Part shown: positions 1 through 8,644 of the stretch, in pieces
Layout: each line of letters opens with the position of its first letter
Numbering within the stretch: position 1 is the stretch's first letter
Assembly: GCA_036227345.1 (NCBI GenBank)
Contig: CP109468.1
Span: forward strand, 8,556,001 to 8,620,000
Reading direction: 5' to 3'
DNA: 64,000 bases
Source: Streptomyces sp. NBC_01463
GTDB lineage: Bacteria > Actinomycetota > Actinomycetes > Streptomycetales > Streptomycetaceae
Made by a program: the position numbers and the translations under genes
Notes under the pieces: model-generated
The model's input: only the letters and a program-made list of their open reading frames with translations
What the model was told of the DNA's origin: nothing
Databases searched by the model: none

Positions 1-9
1 ACCCACTTT

Positions 10-56
10 CTATCGGTGATAGGTGAATGTACAGCGTCGTCTATCAGCGATAGGTT
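10..56 (+). promoter_or_regulatory. tandem tet-operator-like palindromes over a leaderless promoter
   Basis: Two 13-bp palindromes, CTATCGGTGATAG at 10-22 and CTATCAGCGATAG at 41-53, have centres 31 bp apart. They closely match the Tn10 tetO core (CTATCAGTGATAG) and its spacing of about 30 bp. A possible promoter is TGTACA at 28-33, a 17-bp gap, then TAGGTT at 51-56, which lies in the second operator. This would start transcription at about the GTG at 63, giving a leaderless mRNA. The repeats and positions are seen; operator function is inferred from the TetR gene that follows. Confidence 0.75.
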
Positions 57-62
57 GTCAAC

Positions 63-629
63 GTGAAGGTGAACCGAGAGATCGTGGTCGGCGAGGCGCT
101 CGACCTGCTCGACGAGGCCGGTCTGGACGCTGTCAGCACCCGGCAGCTGGCCAAGCGGCTGGGTGTCGAGCAGCCGTCGCTCTATTACCACTTCCGGAAC
201 AAGAAAGAGCTGCTCAGCGCCATGGCCGAGGCCGCCATGGCGCCGCATGCGAGTGTTCCGCTGCCGCGGCCCGGCGAGAACTGGCGGGACTGGTTCCTGG
301 AGAACACGCGCAGCTTCCGGCGAACCCTGCTGCTGCGCCGGGACGGCGCACGGCTCCACGCCGGGAGCATGCCCGGCGGGGCGGACCTCGACCGGGTCGC
401 ACGGAAGATGGACTTCCTGCTCGCCTCCGGTCTGCCCGAAAGGGAGGCCCAGATGGCGATGCTGGCCGCGGGCCGCTACACCGTGGGCAGCGTCCTGGAG
501 GAACAGGCCGGCACCGGCCCCGCCGCCGACGCGGACCACCCGGTCGTCCCGGAGATCGACAACGAGTCGGCGTTCGAGGCCGGGCTGGCCCTCATCGTGG
601 ACGGCTTGGCGCAACGCGTCGGGGTGTAG
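63..629 (+). CDS. TetR-family regulator (TetR class-C type)
   Basis: Predicted DNA-binding repressor of 188 aa. The N-terminal HTH (about residues 8-55) contains the typical stretch TRQLAKRLGVEQPSLYYHFRNK, whose recognition helix is close to that of true tetracycline repressors (VEQPTLYWH). The C-terminal part resembles the TetR_C ligand domain. The GTG start sits 6 nt after a -10-like TAGGTT, so the mRNA is probably leaderless. Two tet-operator-like palindromes lie immediately upstream. Its controlled partner is probably a divergent gene left of the window, since the downstream monooxygenase converges on it. The ligand cannot be told from sequence; tetracycline-like compounds are one guess. 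Confidence 0.9.
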   Translation: MKVNREIVVGEALDLLDEAGLDAVSTRQLAKRLGVEQPSLYYHFRNKKELLSAMAEAAMAPHASVPLPRPGENWRDWFLENTRSFRRTLLLRRDGARLHAGSMPGGADLDRVARKMDFLLASGLPEREAQMAMLAAGRYTVGSVLEEQAGTGPAADADHPVVPEIDNESAFEAGLALIVDGLAQRVGV

Positions 630-635
630 CGGCAC

Positions 636-718
636 GCGTACGGAGCCGGGGGCGGGACACGCCGCGCCCAGGGGCCCGTGCATGAGTGAACGGCGCGCGG
701 CGCCCGGCCCCGGCGTAC
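636..718. terminator. possible bidirectional terminator
   Basis: Between the convergent TetR and monooxygenase genes, a segment starting GCGTACG near 636 can pair with its inverted copy ending near 718, extended by CCGGGG-type pairing with a 3-nt bulge. It is G+C-rich with no T-run, as is usual for Streptomyces terminators. The loop is long, so confidence is low. Confidence 0.35.
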
Positions 719-728
719 GCGACAACGG

Positions 729-1952
729 TCACCGGGCCCGTGGGGCGGTGGGCGACGGCGGGTAGTCGTCGACGGTCACCGAGTCGTGCACGCGTGCGGT
801 CCTGGTGGCGACACGGAGGAGCGCGCGGCCGGGCCCTGCGGGCAGGGCGGCGACCAGGCGCGCACCCTGCGCCAGCCCGTGCACGCCGAGGCGTGAGGTG
901 GGGATCAGCGTCCTGGCCGCACTGAGCGCGGCCGCTCGGCTGCCGTGTACGTACTCCGCCATGGCGCGCTCGTAGGCGGGGAAGGCGCGCTCGTGGTCAC
1001 CACCCGCCCGCGCCAGTTCCCCGGCGAGGACATAGGCCCCGACGACCGCGACGCTGGTGCTGCCGCCGACGGCCGGGCCCGGGCAGTAGCCCGCGTCGCC
1101 GACGAGCGTCACCCGCCCCCGCGACCACGAGTCCATGCGGAGCTGCGTGATCGAGTCGAAGTAGAACGCCGGAGTCCGGTCGAGCTCGTCCAGCCACCCG
1201 TCCACGTCCGGGTGCAGGCCGTCGAACGCACGCCGCAGCAGCTGCTTCTGCCGGGGCACGTCGTGGTGGTGGCAGGCCGGCTCATGCTCGCTCCGGAACA
1301 GGAACAACGCGCGCGCGTCGTCGAGGTGCCGCGCGCCGTACATGCCGGCCGTGCGGCCCACACCGACGTGCATGTGGAGCTCGCCGTCGAGTCCCGAGGC
1401 GTTCGGCAGGGCCAGAACGCCGAGGTAGGCCCCCGTGAAGGTGCTGTAGCGGGACTCGTCGCCGAAGGCGAGACGACGCACGTTGGAGTGCAGACCGTCC
1501 GCGCCGACGACGAGATCGAAGCGGCGCGGCGCCCCGTGCTCGAACCGCACCTCGCCGTCGGGCGAGATCCCGGTGACCGACTCGTCGAAGAGGTACTCGA
1601 CGTCATCGCGCGCGGCGTCGTAGTAGATCTCGCTCAGGTCGTCGCGCATGATCTCGACGTGCCGGTCGGAGGCGGCACCGAAGATTCTGGAGAGGTCCAC
1701 CCGGACGGGACGTCGTACGCCCTCGCGGTGAACAGTCATCCGCCGTGTGCCGGTGGCCCGCTCCTCGACGAGCGGCAGCACACCCATCTTCTCCGAGACG
1801 TCCATCGCGGGCCGGAACAGGTCGACCGCGTGGCCGCCGGTCCTGCGCGGACTCGGAGCGCGCTCGACGACGGTGACCGAGAAGCCGTGCCGGGTGAGCC
1901 AGTACGCCAGTACCGGACCGGCGACGCCTGCGCCGGAGACGAGAATCCGCAT
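729..1952 (-). CDS. FAD-dependent monooxygenase (PHBH/TetX-like fold)
   Basis: Aromatic-ring-hydroxylase-type flavoprotein of 407 aa, predicted to hydroxylate or epoxidise a small organic substrate with NAD(P)H and O2. The N-terminal Rossmann motif is GAGVAGPVLAYWL (residues 7-19). The middle DG motif is VVGADGLHSNVR, and the C-terminal GD motif is RVTLVGDAGYCPGP. Together these are the three hallmark motifs of the family. It is 18 nt downstream of an alpha/beta hydrolase on the same strand, so the two are probably co-transcribed. Its 3' end faces the TetR gene. The substrate is unknown. A role in inactivating an antibiotic, as for TetX, is conceivable given the tet-type operators nearby, but this is speculation. 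Confidence 0.88.
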   Translation of the reverse strand: MRILVSGAGVAGPVLAYWLTRHGFSVTVVERAPSPRRTGGHAVDLFRPAMDVSEKMGVLPLVEERATGTRRMTVHREGVRRPVRVDLSRIFGAASDRHVEIMRDDLSEIYYDAARDDVEYLFDESVTGISPDGEVRFEHGAPRRFDLVVGADGLHSNVRRLAFGDESRYSTFTGAYLGVLALPNASGLDGELHMHVGVGRTAGMYGARHLDDARALFLFRSEHEPACHHHDVPRQKQLLRRAFDGLHPDVDGWLDELDRTPAFYFDSITQLRMDSWSRGRVTLVGDAGYCPGPAVGGSTSVAVVGAYVLAGELARAGGDHERAFPAYERAMAEYVHGSRAAALSAARTLIPTSRLGVHGLAQGARLVAALPAGPGRALLRVATRTARVHDSVTVDDYPPSPTAPRAR

Positions 1953-1970
1953 GACACCCCTCCTCGTCGT

Positions 1971-2828
1971 TCAGTTCACCGGTACGGAGTGGAGGGCGGC
2001 GAACCTCAGCAGGGAGGCGGCGGTGCGCGGCGGATCCTCGAGTATGGGCGAGTGCCCGAGACCCGGCAGCAATTCGACCTCCGCCCCAGGAACGGTGAGG
2101 TAGTCGTTGGCCGACGAGGATCTCCACCTGCGGTCGTCCTCGCCGAAGAGAACCAGCAGCGGCTTGGCGAGGACCGCCAGCCGGCCCGGCAGCGCCTGCT
2201 GTTCCAGGTAGTCGCGGGTGCCCTGCATCGTTGCGGTGAGGGTGTGGAGGGTCATGCAGCGCACCTCGTCCAGGAGCTCGTCGGGGAACCGGTACCCCGC
2301 CCGGCTGAAGCCGGTGCTCGCGAACTCCCGGATCTGCTCGTCGGTCGGCGGCCATTGGGTCAGCCCCGCCCCGCCGGACTGCGGTGCGATGAAGGCGTCC
2401 AGGCCGGGCCCGGTGTTGACGAGCGCGAGCGCGGTCACCAGGGCCGGCCGCTGTTCGGCGAGAGCGGTGGCGACCACACCGCCGCTGGAATGACCGACGA
2501 CCAGGGCGCGTTCGACGCCGAGGCTGTCGAGTGCGATGCCGGCCCGGCGCGCCTGGTCGGCCAGTGCGTAACTGCGGTCGGCGGGCTTGGCCGACCGGCC
2601 GTGTCCGAGCAGGTCGATCCGGATGACGCGGTGGGATCCGGCCAGCATCGGCACCAGCGCGTCCCACGAGCGGGCCGAGGACGCGGAGCCGTGGATGAGC
2701 AGGAGCGCGGGGGCGTCGGGAGGGCCGTCCTGGCACACGTGGAGGCCGCCGTCGTCGAGGGAGAGGATCGAACTCCCGGTGGCTCCGGTGGAGCCGTTCG
2801 CATGCGGTGCGTTGTCCGAAGCAGTCAT
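1971..2828 (-). CDS. alpha/beta-fold hydrolase
   Basis: Predicted cytoplasmic esterase or hydrolase of 285 aa. The oxyanion region is LLIHGSASS, the nucleophile elbow is VVGHSSGGVVA (Ser in GHSSG), the acid lies in LVLFGEDDRR, and the catalytic His is in LLPGLGHSPI. The start at 2828 (MTASDNAP) is chosen because upstream in-frame sequence has no family similarity. It is the first gene of a probable two-gene operon with the FAD monooxygenase, suggesting sequential attack on one substrate. It diverges from the AraC-type gene at 2905 with 76 bp between them, so that regulator may control it. Confidence 0.87.
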   Translation of the reverse strand: MTASDNAPHANGSTGATGSSILSLDDGGLHVCQDGPPDAPALLLIHGSASSARSWDALVPMLAGSHRVIRIDLLGHGRSAKPADRSYALADQARRAGIALDSLGVERALVVGHSSGGVVATALAEQRPALVTALALVNTGPGLDAFIAPQSGGAGLTQWPPTDEQIREFASTGFSRAGYRFPDELLDEVRCMTLHTLTATMQGTRDYLEQQALPGRLAVLAKPLLVLFGEDDRRWRSSSANDYLTVPGAEVELLPGLGHSPILEDPPRTAASLLRFAALHSVPVN

Positions 2829-2904
2829 GGATGCACTGTCGTTGCCCGCACCCGCCCGCGGATTGGACAAATGTCCCGTCGGCCGGCTCGCGTAGCATGG
2901 AACG

Positions 2905-3792
2905 GTGCAGACCTTCAGGCACGGTGAGGCTACGTGGGATGTCGCATGTCCCCGCATTCCGAGCAGGGTGGCCGGTCTCACCATGGCCGGGTTCCGCGCC
3001 CATGACCTGAACGAACTCCGGATGGTTCCGCACCCGGCCGTGACACTGCTCCTGGACTTCGGCGCCGGCTCGCCCGTCCTTGACTGCGCCGCCGGGTGGC
3101 AGCAGCGGGGAAGCATGGTGGCCGGGCCCGGGCTCGGGTCCGGAGGCGCGGTCCGGGCGTGGGGAAAGGACGTCGAGTGCGTGCAGGTGCGCCTGTCCCC
3201 GGTGATCGCACGCGCGGTTCTGGGCGAGTCCCCCGCCTCTCTCGACGGCGCCGCCGTCTCCCTGGGTGACCTGTGGGGCCGCGAGGCGTCCCGGATCCGC
3301 GGGCAACTGGGCGATGTCGCGTCCTGGCAGGAGCGCTTCGCACTGACGGAAGCGCTGCTCGCCCGCCGGTACGAGGCGGGGCCGCAGGTGGACCCGGAGG
3401 TGGCCTGGGCCTGGCACCGGATCATCGGCAGCCGGGGACGGGTCCGCGTCGACGGGCTCGCGGCCGAGGTCGGCTGGAGCCGCAAGCGCCTGTGGTCGCG
3501 GTTCCGTTCGCAACTCGGTCTGCGGCCCAAGCGCGCCATGACCCTGGTCCGCTTCGACCACGCCGCCCACCGCCTGGTCGCGGGTGAGGCCGCGGCATAC
3601 GTCGCGGTGGACGCCGGCTACGCCGATCAGTCCCACCTGCACCGCGACGTCATGGCGTTCACCGGGGCGACCCCCGCCGCGGTGGCCGGCGAGCGGTTCC
3701 TCGCCGTGGACGACATGGCCTGGCCGAGCCGCGGCACAGGGCCGGGCCCCGCCTCTCCGGACGATGGCGGATCGCGGTTCGTCGCGTCGTAG
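2905..3792 (+). CDS. AraC-family transcriptional regulator
   Basis: Protein of 295 aa with a C-terminal AraC/XylS DNA-binding domain (about residues 175-265). The second HTH ends in the family signature VDAGYADQSHLHRDVMAFTG followed by TPAAV. The N-terminal part (about 1-160) is a variable sensing domain without a clear ligand motif. The start is a GTG at 2905. It is divergent from the hydrolase/monooxygenase pair and is the obvious candidate to activate it. No operator repeat is evident in the 76-bp gap. Confidence 0.87.
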   Translation: MQTFRHGEATWDVACPRIPSRVAGLTMAGFRAHDLNELRMVPHPAVTLLLDFGAGSPVLDCAAGWQQRGSMVAGPGLGSGGAVRAWGKDVECVQVRLSPVIARAVLGESPASLDGAAVSLGDLWGREASRIRGQLGDVASWQERFALTEALLARRYEAGPQVDPEVAWAWHRIIGSRGRVRVDGLAAEVGWSRKRLWSRFRSQLGLRPKRAMTLVRFDHAAHRLVAGEAAAYVAVDAGYADQSHLHRDVMAFTGATPAAVAGERFLAVDDMAWPSRGTGPGPASPDDGGSRFVAS

Positions 3793-3925
3793 GAACTCTG
3801 GGTTCCTTCCACCTCGGCCGCCGAAAGGCTGTCAACATACAGCTGTAGCGCAACTGCTGAGGTGAATCAGTCGCTGTGCCGCACGGACACTGTCCGCGGC
3901 GACGGCAACAGGAAGGACGCGGGGG

Positions 3926-4777
3926 ATGAGCGGCGGCGGGGCACCGTTGAATCCGTACGGCGGAGGACCACCGCCGGGTGCAGGCGTGCCACCCGTGCCG
4001 CCGGCGGGTCCGTGGCCTCCGGGTCCGGCGCGCCGGCTGACCTTCGGACGACTCTTCAACCCGATCGCGGTCGGGCGTGCGGTGTTCACACCGTCCCGGC
4101 CGGACCGGGTGCACGATCCGGCGGTGAAGAGGATCCAGGTCCTGCGGTCGGTCGTCGGCCTGATCGCCGTCACGTGGATGCTGTTGTCCTACGGGCCGGC
4201 GGCCGACGCCGACGACGTGATGGACGACCGCTTCGGCCAGATCCGGACCACGCTCATCGCGCTCGGAGTCACGTTCCCGGTCGCCGTCGCCGCGTTCGTC
4301 ATGGCGGCCCGCCCGCCGAACCGGCGCCTGTTCCTGCGCCGTGTGGGCAAGCCCGTCGGGGCACTGCTCGCGCTGGTCGTCACGCTCGCCTCGCCACGAC
4401 TGGTCACGGGGCTGGGATACGTGGGCGAGAACACGGACTGGACTGCTTCGGCAGGGCGGGTGGTACTGCTGTTCGCCCTGGGCGCCTTCCTCCTGTGGCT
4501 CGCCCCCTTCGCTCTCTACGGCATCGCGCAGTCACTCGTGCACGTGTTCAGGACGGCGGATCTTCACGAGACGGTGCCACCGCTGCTCGCGACCCTGCTC
4601 GTGTGGGAGGTCGCCCTCTTCGACGTGTTCCGGGGTGCGTACGACGGTGTGTCGACGGGCGTGCGGGTGGCCTTCGTCCTCGGGGCCCCGCTGACCGTCA
4701 CCGCCGTGGCGATGTGGGAGCTGCGGCGGCTGCGTACGCGGCACGCCATCACCCTGCGCGCGGCGCTGCTGCGCTGA
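3926..4777 (+). CDS. multi-pass membrane protein, proline-rich N-terminus
   Basis: Protein of 283 aa that I cannot assign to a function. The first ~35 residues are low-complexity Gly/Pro (GGGPPPGAGVPPVPP type), typical of Streptomyces cytosolic tails. About five hydrophobic segments follow, for example VVGLIAVTWMLLSYG, TLIALGVTFPVAVAAFVMA and VVLLFALGAFLLWLAPFALY. The Shine-Dalgarno GGAAGGA lies at about 3911. It stands alone between the AraC gene and the LanC-like gene. Confidence 0.7.
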   Translation: MSGGGAPLNPYGGGPPPGAGVPPVPPAGPWPPGPARRLTFGRLFNPIAVGRAVFTPSRPDRVHDPAVKRIQVLRSVVGLIAVTWMLLSYGPAADADDVMDDRFGQIRTTLIALGVTFPVAVAAFVMAARPPNRRLFLRRVGKPVGALLALVVTLASPRLVTGLGYVGENTDWTASAGRVVLLFALGAFLLWLAPFALYGIAQSLVHVFRTADLHETVPPLLATLLVWEVALFDVFRGAYDGVSTGVRVAFVLGAPLTVTAVAMWELRRLRTRHAITLRAALLR

Positions 4778-4934
4778 ACCCGGTCGCGGGGGCGGAGCCC
4801 GGCCGTCCCCGGCACGTGCTGATCCGCGCGGTCCGCCTCAACCGGTGCGTCCTGTGCAGGAGTCGGCGACGCCATGAGGAGTTGACCTGCTCCGGGGCTC
4901 GTGGGGGACGCCGACTCTGTGGAACGCTGGGGCG

Positions 4935-6176
4935 ATGACCACCAGTGCGACGGACAACGCGGAATCGCTCGCCGTCGGCGCCCTCGACTGGCTGCTGAAG
5001 GCCGCGCGGGACGTCGACGGCGGCTTGGCCTGGCCGGACACGCTCACCGCCGAGCAGACGACGCCCATTCTGTACAACGGGACTTCGGGCGTGCTGACCG
5101 CCCTCCTCGACGCCTGGTCGCACTTCGCGGACGACCGGTACGCGGACGCGGCCGTGCGCGGTGCACGCAGCGTCGCGGACGCGGTCGACGGGTGGGGACA
5201 CAGCGGCCTCCACACGGGGGTGGCCGGAATGGCCGTGGCCCTGCGGGGTGTGCACCGCGTGCTCGGTGACACCGAGGCGGGGGCGGCCGCCGACCGGGCT
5301 CTGGACCTCCTGCGGTCCCGCTACGACGGCGCAGGGTGGAACGACTGCTTCGAACTGATCGCAGGCAACGCCGGTATCGCGCTCGCCGCGCTGGAGTGCG
5401 GGGATCTCGATCTCGCCGGCCTGGCCGTCGACCGCTACCCGGCCACCGCCGAAACCACCGCCGGCGGAGTCCAGTGGGAGATCCGCACCGGTGTGGCTCC
5501 GCGCATGCACCACATGTCGCACGGCACCCTCGGTATCGTCTACGCGCTCGCCGCGGTCGGACGGGCCGCCGACCGCCCCGACCTCGTCGAACTCGCGTCG
5601 GCGGGCGCCGCTGACGTCATCTCCCGCAACGAGGCAGGCCCGGACGGCTTCCTCGTCGCGCACTCCGACCCGCAACAGCAACACGAGAAGATCGAACGCC
5701 ACAGCTACGGCTGGTGTCACGGTACGGCGGGTGACGCCCAGGCGTTCCGCCTGCTGAGCCGCATCCTGCCCGACGACCCCACGTGGCCCGCCCTCGTGGA
5801 CCGCTGCTGGCACACACTCGTCAACTCCGGTATCCCGCAACGGACCCGTCCCGGATTCTGGGACAACAACGGCCGCTGCTGCGGCACCGCGGGCGTCCTC
5901 GCCCTCGCCTGCGACCGACAGGCCGAATGCGGCGACGGCCACGCGTTCGCCCGGGTACTTGTTGCCGATCTGGCGGCCCGCGCCAGGACCGACGCCGACG
6001 GAACGTGCTGGTCCAACGCCGAACACCGCGAAACCCCCAGTGACCTCGACCCGGCCACCGGCTGGGCCATGGGCAACGCGGGCATCATCCGCGAGCTCCT
6101 GCGGTACGCCCGCACGACCTCGGGCCGGGACCCGCGCTACGCGGTTCCCTTCCCGGACCAACCGCCCACTGCCTGA
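4935..6176 (+). CDS. LanC-like (lanthionine cyclase-like) protein, orphan
   Basis: Protein of 413 aa with the alpha/alpha-barrel motifs of the LanC/LanCL family: GLHTGVAG, LIAGNAGIALAAL, HGTLGIVYALA, WCHGTAG, CCGTAGV and WAMGNAGI. In LanC enzymes zinc is bound by Cys in the WCxG motif and by a Cys-His pair in the next motif. Here the first is Cys261, while the second motif reads Cys315-Cys316, so the usual His ligand is replaced by Cys. No LanA precursor, LanB/LanM dehydratase, protease or ABC exporter lies nearby. It may therefore be a LanCL-like thioether or glutathione-linked enzyme rather than part of a lantibiotic cluster. The role is unknown. Confidence 0.82.
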   Translation: MTTSATDNAESLAVGALDWLLKAARDVDGGLAWPDTLTAEQTTPILYNGTSGVLTALLDAWSHFADDRYADAAVRGARSVADAVDGWGHSGLHTGVAGMAVALRGVHRVLGDTEAGAAADRALDLLRSRYDGAGWNDCFELIAGNAGIALAALECGDLDLAGLAVDRYPATAETTAGGVQWEIRTGVAPRMHHMSHGTLGIVYALAAVGRAADRPDLVELASAGAADVISRNEAGPDGFLVAHSDPQQQHEKIERHSYGWCHGTAGDAQAFRLLSRILPDDPTWPALVDRCWHTLVNSGIPQRTRPGFWDNNGRCCGTAGVLALACDRQAECGDGHAFARVLVADLAARARTDADGTCWSNAEHRETPSDLDPATGWAMGNAGIIRELLRYARTTSGRDPRYAVPFPDQPPTA

Positions 6177-6230
6177 GCGAGTGCACCACACGGGTTCCTG
6201 GGCCCGGACCGTCATCCGCACTCCCCGGCC

Positions 6231-6262
6231 GGGGGCATGGAGACGCCGGCCTCCATGACCCC
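6231..6262. terminator. hairpin between convergent genes
   Basis: GGGG plus CATGGAG (32-42 of the 6200s) pairs with CTCCATG (6251-6257) and CCCC (6259-6262), with one bulged A and an 8-nt loop. It lies between the ends of the LanC-like gene and the 6292 gene and would serve both strands. Confidence 0.6.
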
Positions 6263-6291
6263 GGGCGCGGCGGCCGAACTCCCGTCAGGCC

Positions 6292-6855
6292 TCAGGAGGA
6301 CTCGAGGGGGGAGTACATCACCGACCGCTGCTGCTTGTGGCGCCGGATGCGCCCCTTGGCGACGAGCGCCTCAAGGGTGTTGCGCACGACCTGCGGTGTC
6401 GGGGTGCGGTCCGGGTGCTTCTCCAGCAGTTCGTCACGCAGTTCCTTCGCGAGACGCGGCTCGTTGTACGTCCGGAGCAGATCCAGAAGCACGTCTCCCA
6501 GCAGAGGCTGAGGGGACTTGGCCTTCGCGGGCTTGCTCGCGGTGCTCTTGGCCGGGGACTTCTTGACCGGGGCGGAGGGCCGGGACGGCTTGTCGGCGGC
6601 GGTGCCCTCGGTTCCTTGCTTCCGCTGCGCGGGGACGGGCTCGCCCTGGACCTGCTCGGGCGCGGCGGGCGGGGCCGACGACGGGCCCTCGTGCCGCTCG
6701 GCAAGGTTCATGATGCCCGTCAGGAGGATTTCCTCCTGCTTCAACACCTTGATCTTCTCGGCCAGTTCCTGCTGGAGACGACGGTTGTCCTCCAGGTCCG
6801 TCGCGGCTTGTTCCGCATACCGCGATCGGAGCGTGGCAGCTGATTGGCTGGTCAC
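6292..6855 (-). CDS. coiled-coil/winged-helix regulatory-type protein
   Basis: Protein of 187 aa. The N-terminal ~60 residues are strongly helical and coiled-coil-like (AATDLEDNRRLQQELAEKIK). A disordered Ala/Pro/Lys linker follows with SPAK/SKPAK repeats. The C-terminal ~70 residues look like a winged helix (LLGDVLLDLLRTYNEP to GRIRRHKQQRSVMYS). The basic linker plus HTH suggests a small nucleoid-associated or regulatory DNA-binding protein. The GTG start at 6855 is favoured because AAGGAG sits 8 nt upstream; a longer frame to 6954 lacks support. Target genes are unknown. Confidence 0.72.
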   Translation of the reverse strand: MTSQSAATLRSRYAEQAATDLEDNRRLQQELAEKIKVLKQEEILLTGIMNLAERHEGPSSAPPAAPEQVQGEPVPAQRKQGTEGTAADKPSRPSAPVKKSPAKSTASKPAKAKSPQPLLGDVLLDLLRTYNEPRLAKELRDELLEKHPDRTPTPQVVRNTLEALVAKGRIRRHKQQRSVMYSPLESS

Positions 6856-7220
6856 AACCGGGCACTCCTTCGTGTTGGACGGTGCTGCGCATGGTACCCA
6901 CCGCGATGGTGCTCGCCGATATGTGTGAACGGTGAAGAACGGCCGACCGGGCACGTTTCCATGGCGGAGGGAGGCTGGTACGCCGGTGCTGCGCAGGTTG
7001 AAGGCAACACCCTACTCGGCTCGTTGCGCGCCGACGATTCCTTCGCACCCACTGCGCGGCCTCTTCACGGGGACATGTCGGTGAAGGACTTCGCGACGGG
7101 CGCGAGGTGTTCGTCCCTCGTGCATGGGTACGGATGTGCCGCCCGCGACACACAGGTGTTCGGGCCGATTCGAAGGTGTCGACGCGGGTGTGCCGGTGGC
7201 CGAACCCGCGGAGGGACGCC
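6856..7220. other. 365-bp stretch without a convincing gene
   Basis: Open frames here have the wrong codon composition for this genome and no recognisable domain. The left end must hold the promoter of the leftward gene starting at 6855. I see no strong repeat or hairpin. Confidence 0.5.
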
Positions 7221-7499
7221 CTACGAAAAGGGAGGCGGCCCGTCACCCGACACGGGCACAACGGTGAACTCGCTCTCATGCGCATGACTGGCCTGCTCCA
7301 TATGGACCTGCCGCACCTGTCCGTCCGGCATGCTGAGGCGGAGCACGTCACTGTCGTGGAGGTCGAACACCCGGCTGGTCGGAACACCGCGCAGGCTGCC
7401 GCGCCACCCGTCCGGGTCCACCGTGACCAGGTGCGCTTCCACCGGGATCTGCAGGCGCCCAGCCATCAGCACCGCGTCGCCCTCGTACCGACTCGTCAT
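7221..7499 (-). CDS. small hypothetical protein (DUF4873-like beta domain?)
   Basis: Protein of 92 aa starting MTSRYEGDAVLMAGR and ending in a SGDGPPPF motif. The pattern Y-x-G-x-A-x-L near the start and S-G-D-G-x-x-P-F near the end recalls small beta-rich Streptomyces proteins that modify or bind small molecules, but I cannot name a function. A start 12 codons upstream at 7535 is also open, and no strong Shine-Dalgarno decides. It lies downstream of the ArsR-type gene on the same strand, so co-transcription is possible. Confidence 0.55.
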   Translation of the reverse strand: MTSRYEGDAVLMAGRLQIPVEAHLVTVDPDGWRGSLRGVPTSRVFDLHDSDVLRLSMPDGQVRQVHMEQASHAHESEFTVVPVSGDGPPPFS

Positions 7500-7571
7500 A
7501 ACCACCACGGTCGCGCCCCGCTCACCGCGCAGCAACCGCAGCGTCCGACAGGCCCGCCCGATGGTCCGGGC

Positions 7572-8588
7572 TCAGTGGTCGGAGCCGTGGCCGAGGTGCG
7601 GTGCGCACAGGGCGGCGCCGAGCGAGCTGTGCCGGTAGCGGACGTGGCGTCCGTGGCGGGTCCGCTCCAGGAGCCGAGCCGCGTGCAGGACGGACAGGTG
7701 CTGGCTGACGGCGGCCGGGGTGACACCCAGGCGGTGGGCGAGTTCCGTGGTGGAGGCGGGCTCGGCCAGCATGGTCAGCAGACGCGCGCGTGGCGCGCCC
7801 AGGAGCCGTTCCAGCGCTCGGGCAGCGGGCGCTGCCGGGCGCTCGGTGAGGGTGGCCAGTCCCCGCGCGCCGTAGACGATATGGGGCAGCGCCCGTGAGC
7901 TGAGCATGGTGGACACGCCGTCGGCGAAGCAGCTGGGGGTCAGCAGCAGGCGTCGTCCGTCGATGGGGATCTCGGTCGGAGGCGAGGGCCAGGGGCCGTC
8001 GCGCCGGATGGTGAGCATGTTCTCGGCCCAGGAGAGCCGGGTGCTGATGCCGGTGAGCAGGGCGTTCGCGCCGCCCTCGGCCAGTACGCGGGCACGGTGG
8101 CCGATGTCGGCCTCCAGCACCGCCCTCGCCCGCGGCCACCAGGTGGGGCGCAGGCACGAGGCCCAGTACTCCTCCAGGGCGTCGGCGATGTCGGCGAGCA
8201 GGCGTGCCGGGTCGTCCCAGGCGTCGGCCAGCCTGGCCGGGACCGGTTCGCCCAGCGGCAGGAACGTCTGCTCCAGACCCGCCCGCACCAGAGCCGGGTC
8301 GGTGGCGCGCAGCTCGGCGAACTCCCGGCCGATGTCGGGTGCCGAGGTGGCCGGCCGGGGCGTGAGGAAGTCGGGCACCCAGTACCGCCGACGGGCCACC
8401 AGCGAGGTGAGCAGCACGTGATCGAGATGCTCGAAGTCCGGACGGAGGCCGGCGAAGGTCTCGCGCAGAGCGGGGAAGCGCCACGCGTGCCCCGTCCACA
8501 TCCGCAGGCTGAGGACGGTCTCCTGCAACGGCGAGTAGGCGAACGAGGTCGCCGCGAGGTCGGCCACACCGAGACGGAAGCGAATCAT
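7572..8588 (-). CDS. DUF5937/ArsR-type winged-helix regulator
   Basis: Protein of about 338 aa. The long N-terminal part (about residues 1-250) matches the architecture of DUF5937 proteins, starting MIRFRLGVADLAATSFAYSP. The C-terminal ~80 residues are an ArsR-like winged helix: LLTMLAEPASTTELAHRL, then GVTPAAVSQHLSVLHAARLL and a basic wing RTRHGRHVRYR. The metal-binding cysteines of classical ArsR are absent, so it probably senses an organic ligand. I chose the ATG at 8588 by family pattern; GTG at 8618 or ATG at 8609 are possible. It is divergent from an MFS transporter that it probably represses. Confidence 0.82.
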   Translation of the reverse strand: MIRFRLGVADLAATSFAYSPLQETVLSLRMWTGHAWRFPALRETFAGLRPDFEHLDHVLLTSLVARRRYWVPDFLTPRPATSAPDIGREFAELRATDPALVRAGLEQTFLPLGEPVPARLADAWDDPARLLADIADALEEYWASCLRPTWWPRARAVLEADIGHRARVLAEGGANALLTGISTRLSWAENMLTIRRDGPWPSPPTEIPIDGRRLLLTPSCFADGVSTMLSSRALPHIVYGARGLATLTERPAAPAARALERLLGAPRARLLTMLAEPASTTELAHRLGVTPAAVSQHLSVLHAARLLERTRHGRHVRYRHSSLGAALCAPHLGHGSDH

Positions 8589-8644
8589 TAAGCCCCAGGG
8601 TAAATCCATTCCGCTCACTCAGGGCCGAAGCTGTGCTGAAGCCC

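Noticed and set aside
945..2927. Long open frame of 660 codons on the plus strand opposite the monooxygenase/hydrolase pair
   Set aside because: It is antisense to two genes with clear family motifs and has Gly/Arg/Val-rich shadow composition typical of high-GC DNA.
4935..6176. Lantibiotic biosynthetic cluster around the LanC-like gene
   Set aside because: No precursor peptide, dehydratase, protease or dedicated exporter is found within several kb on either side.
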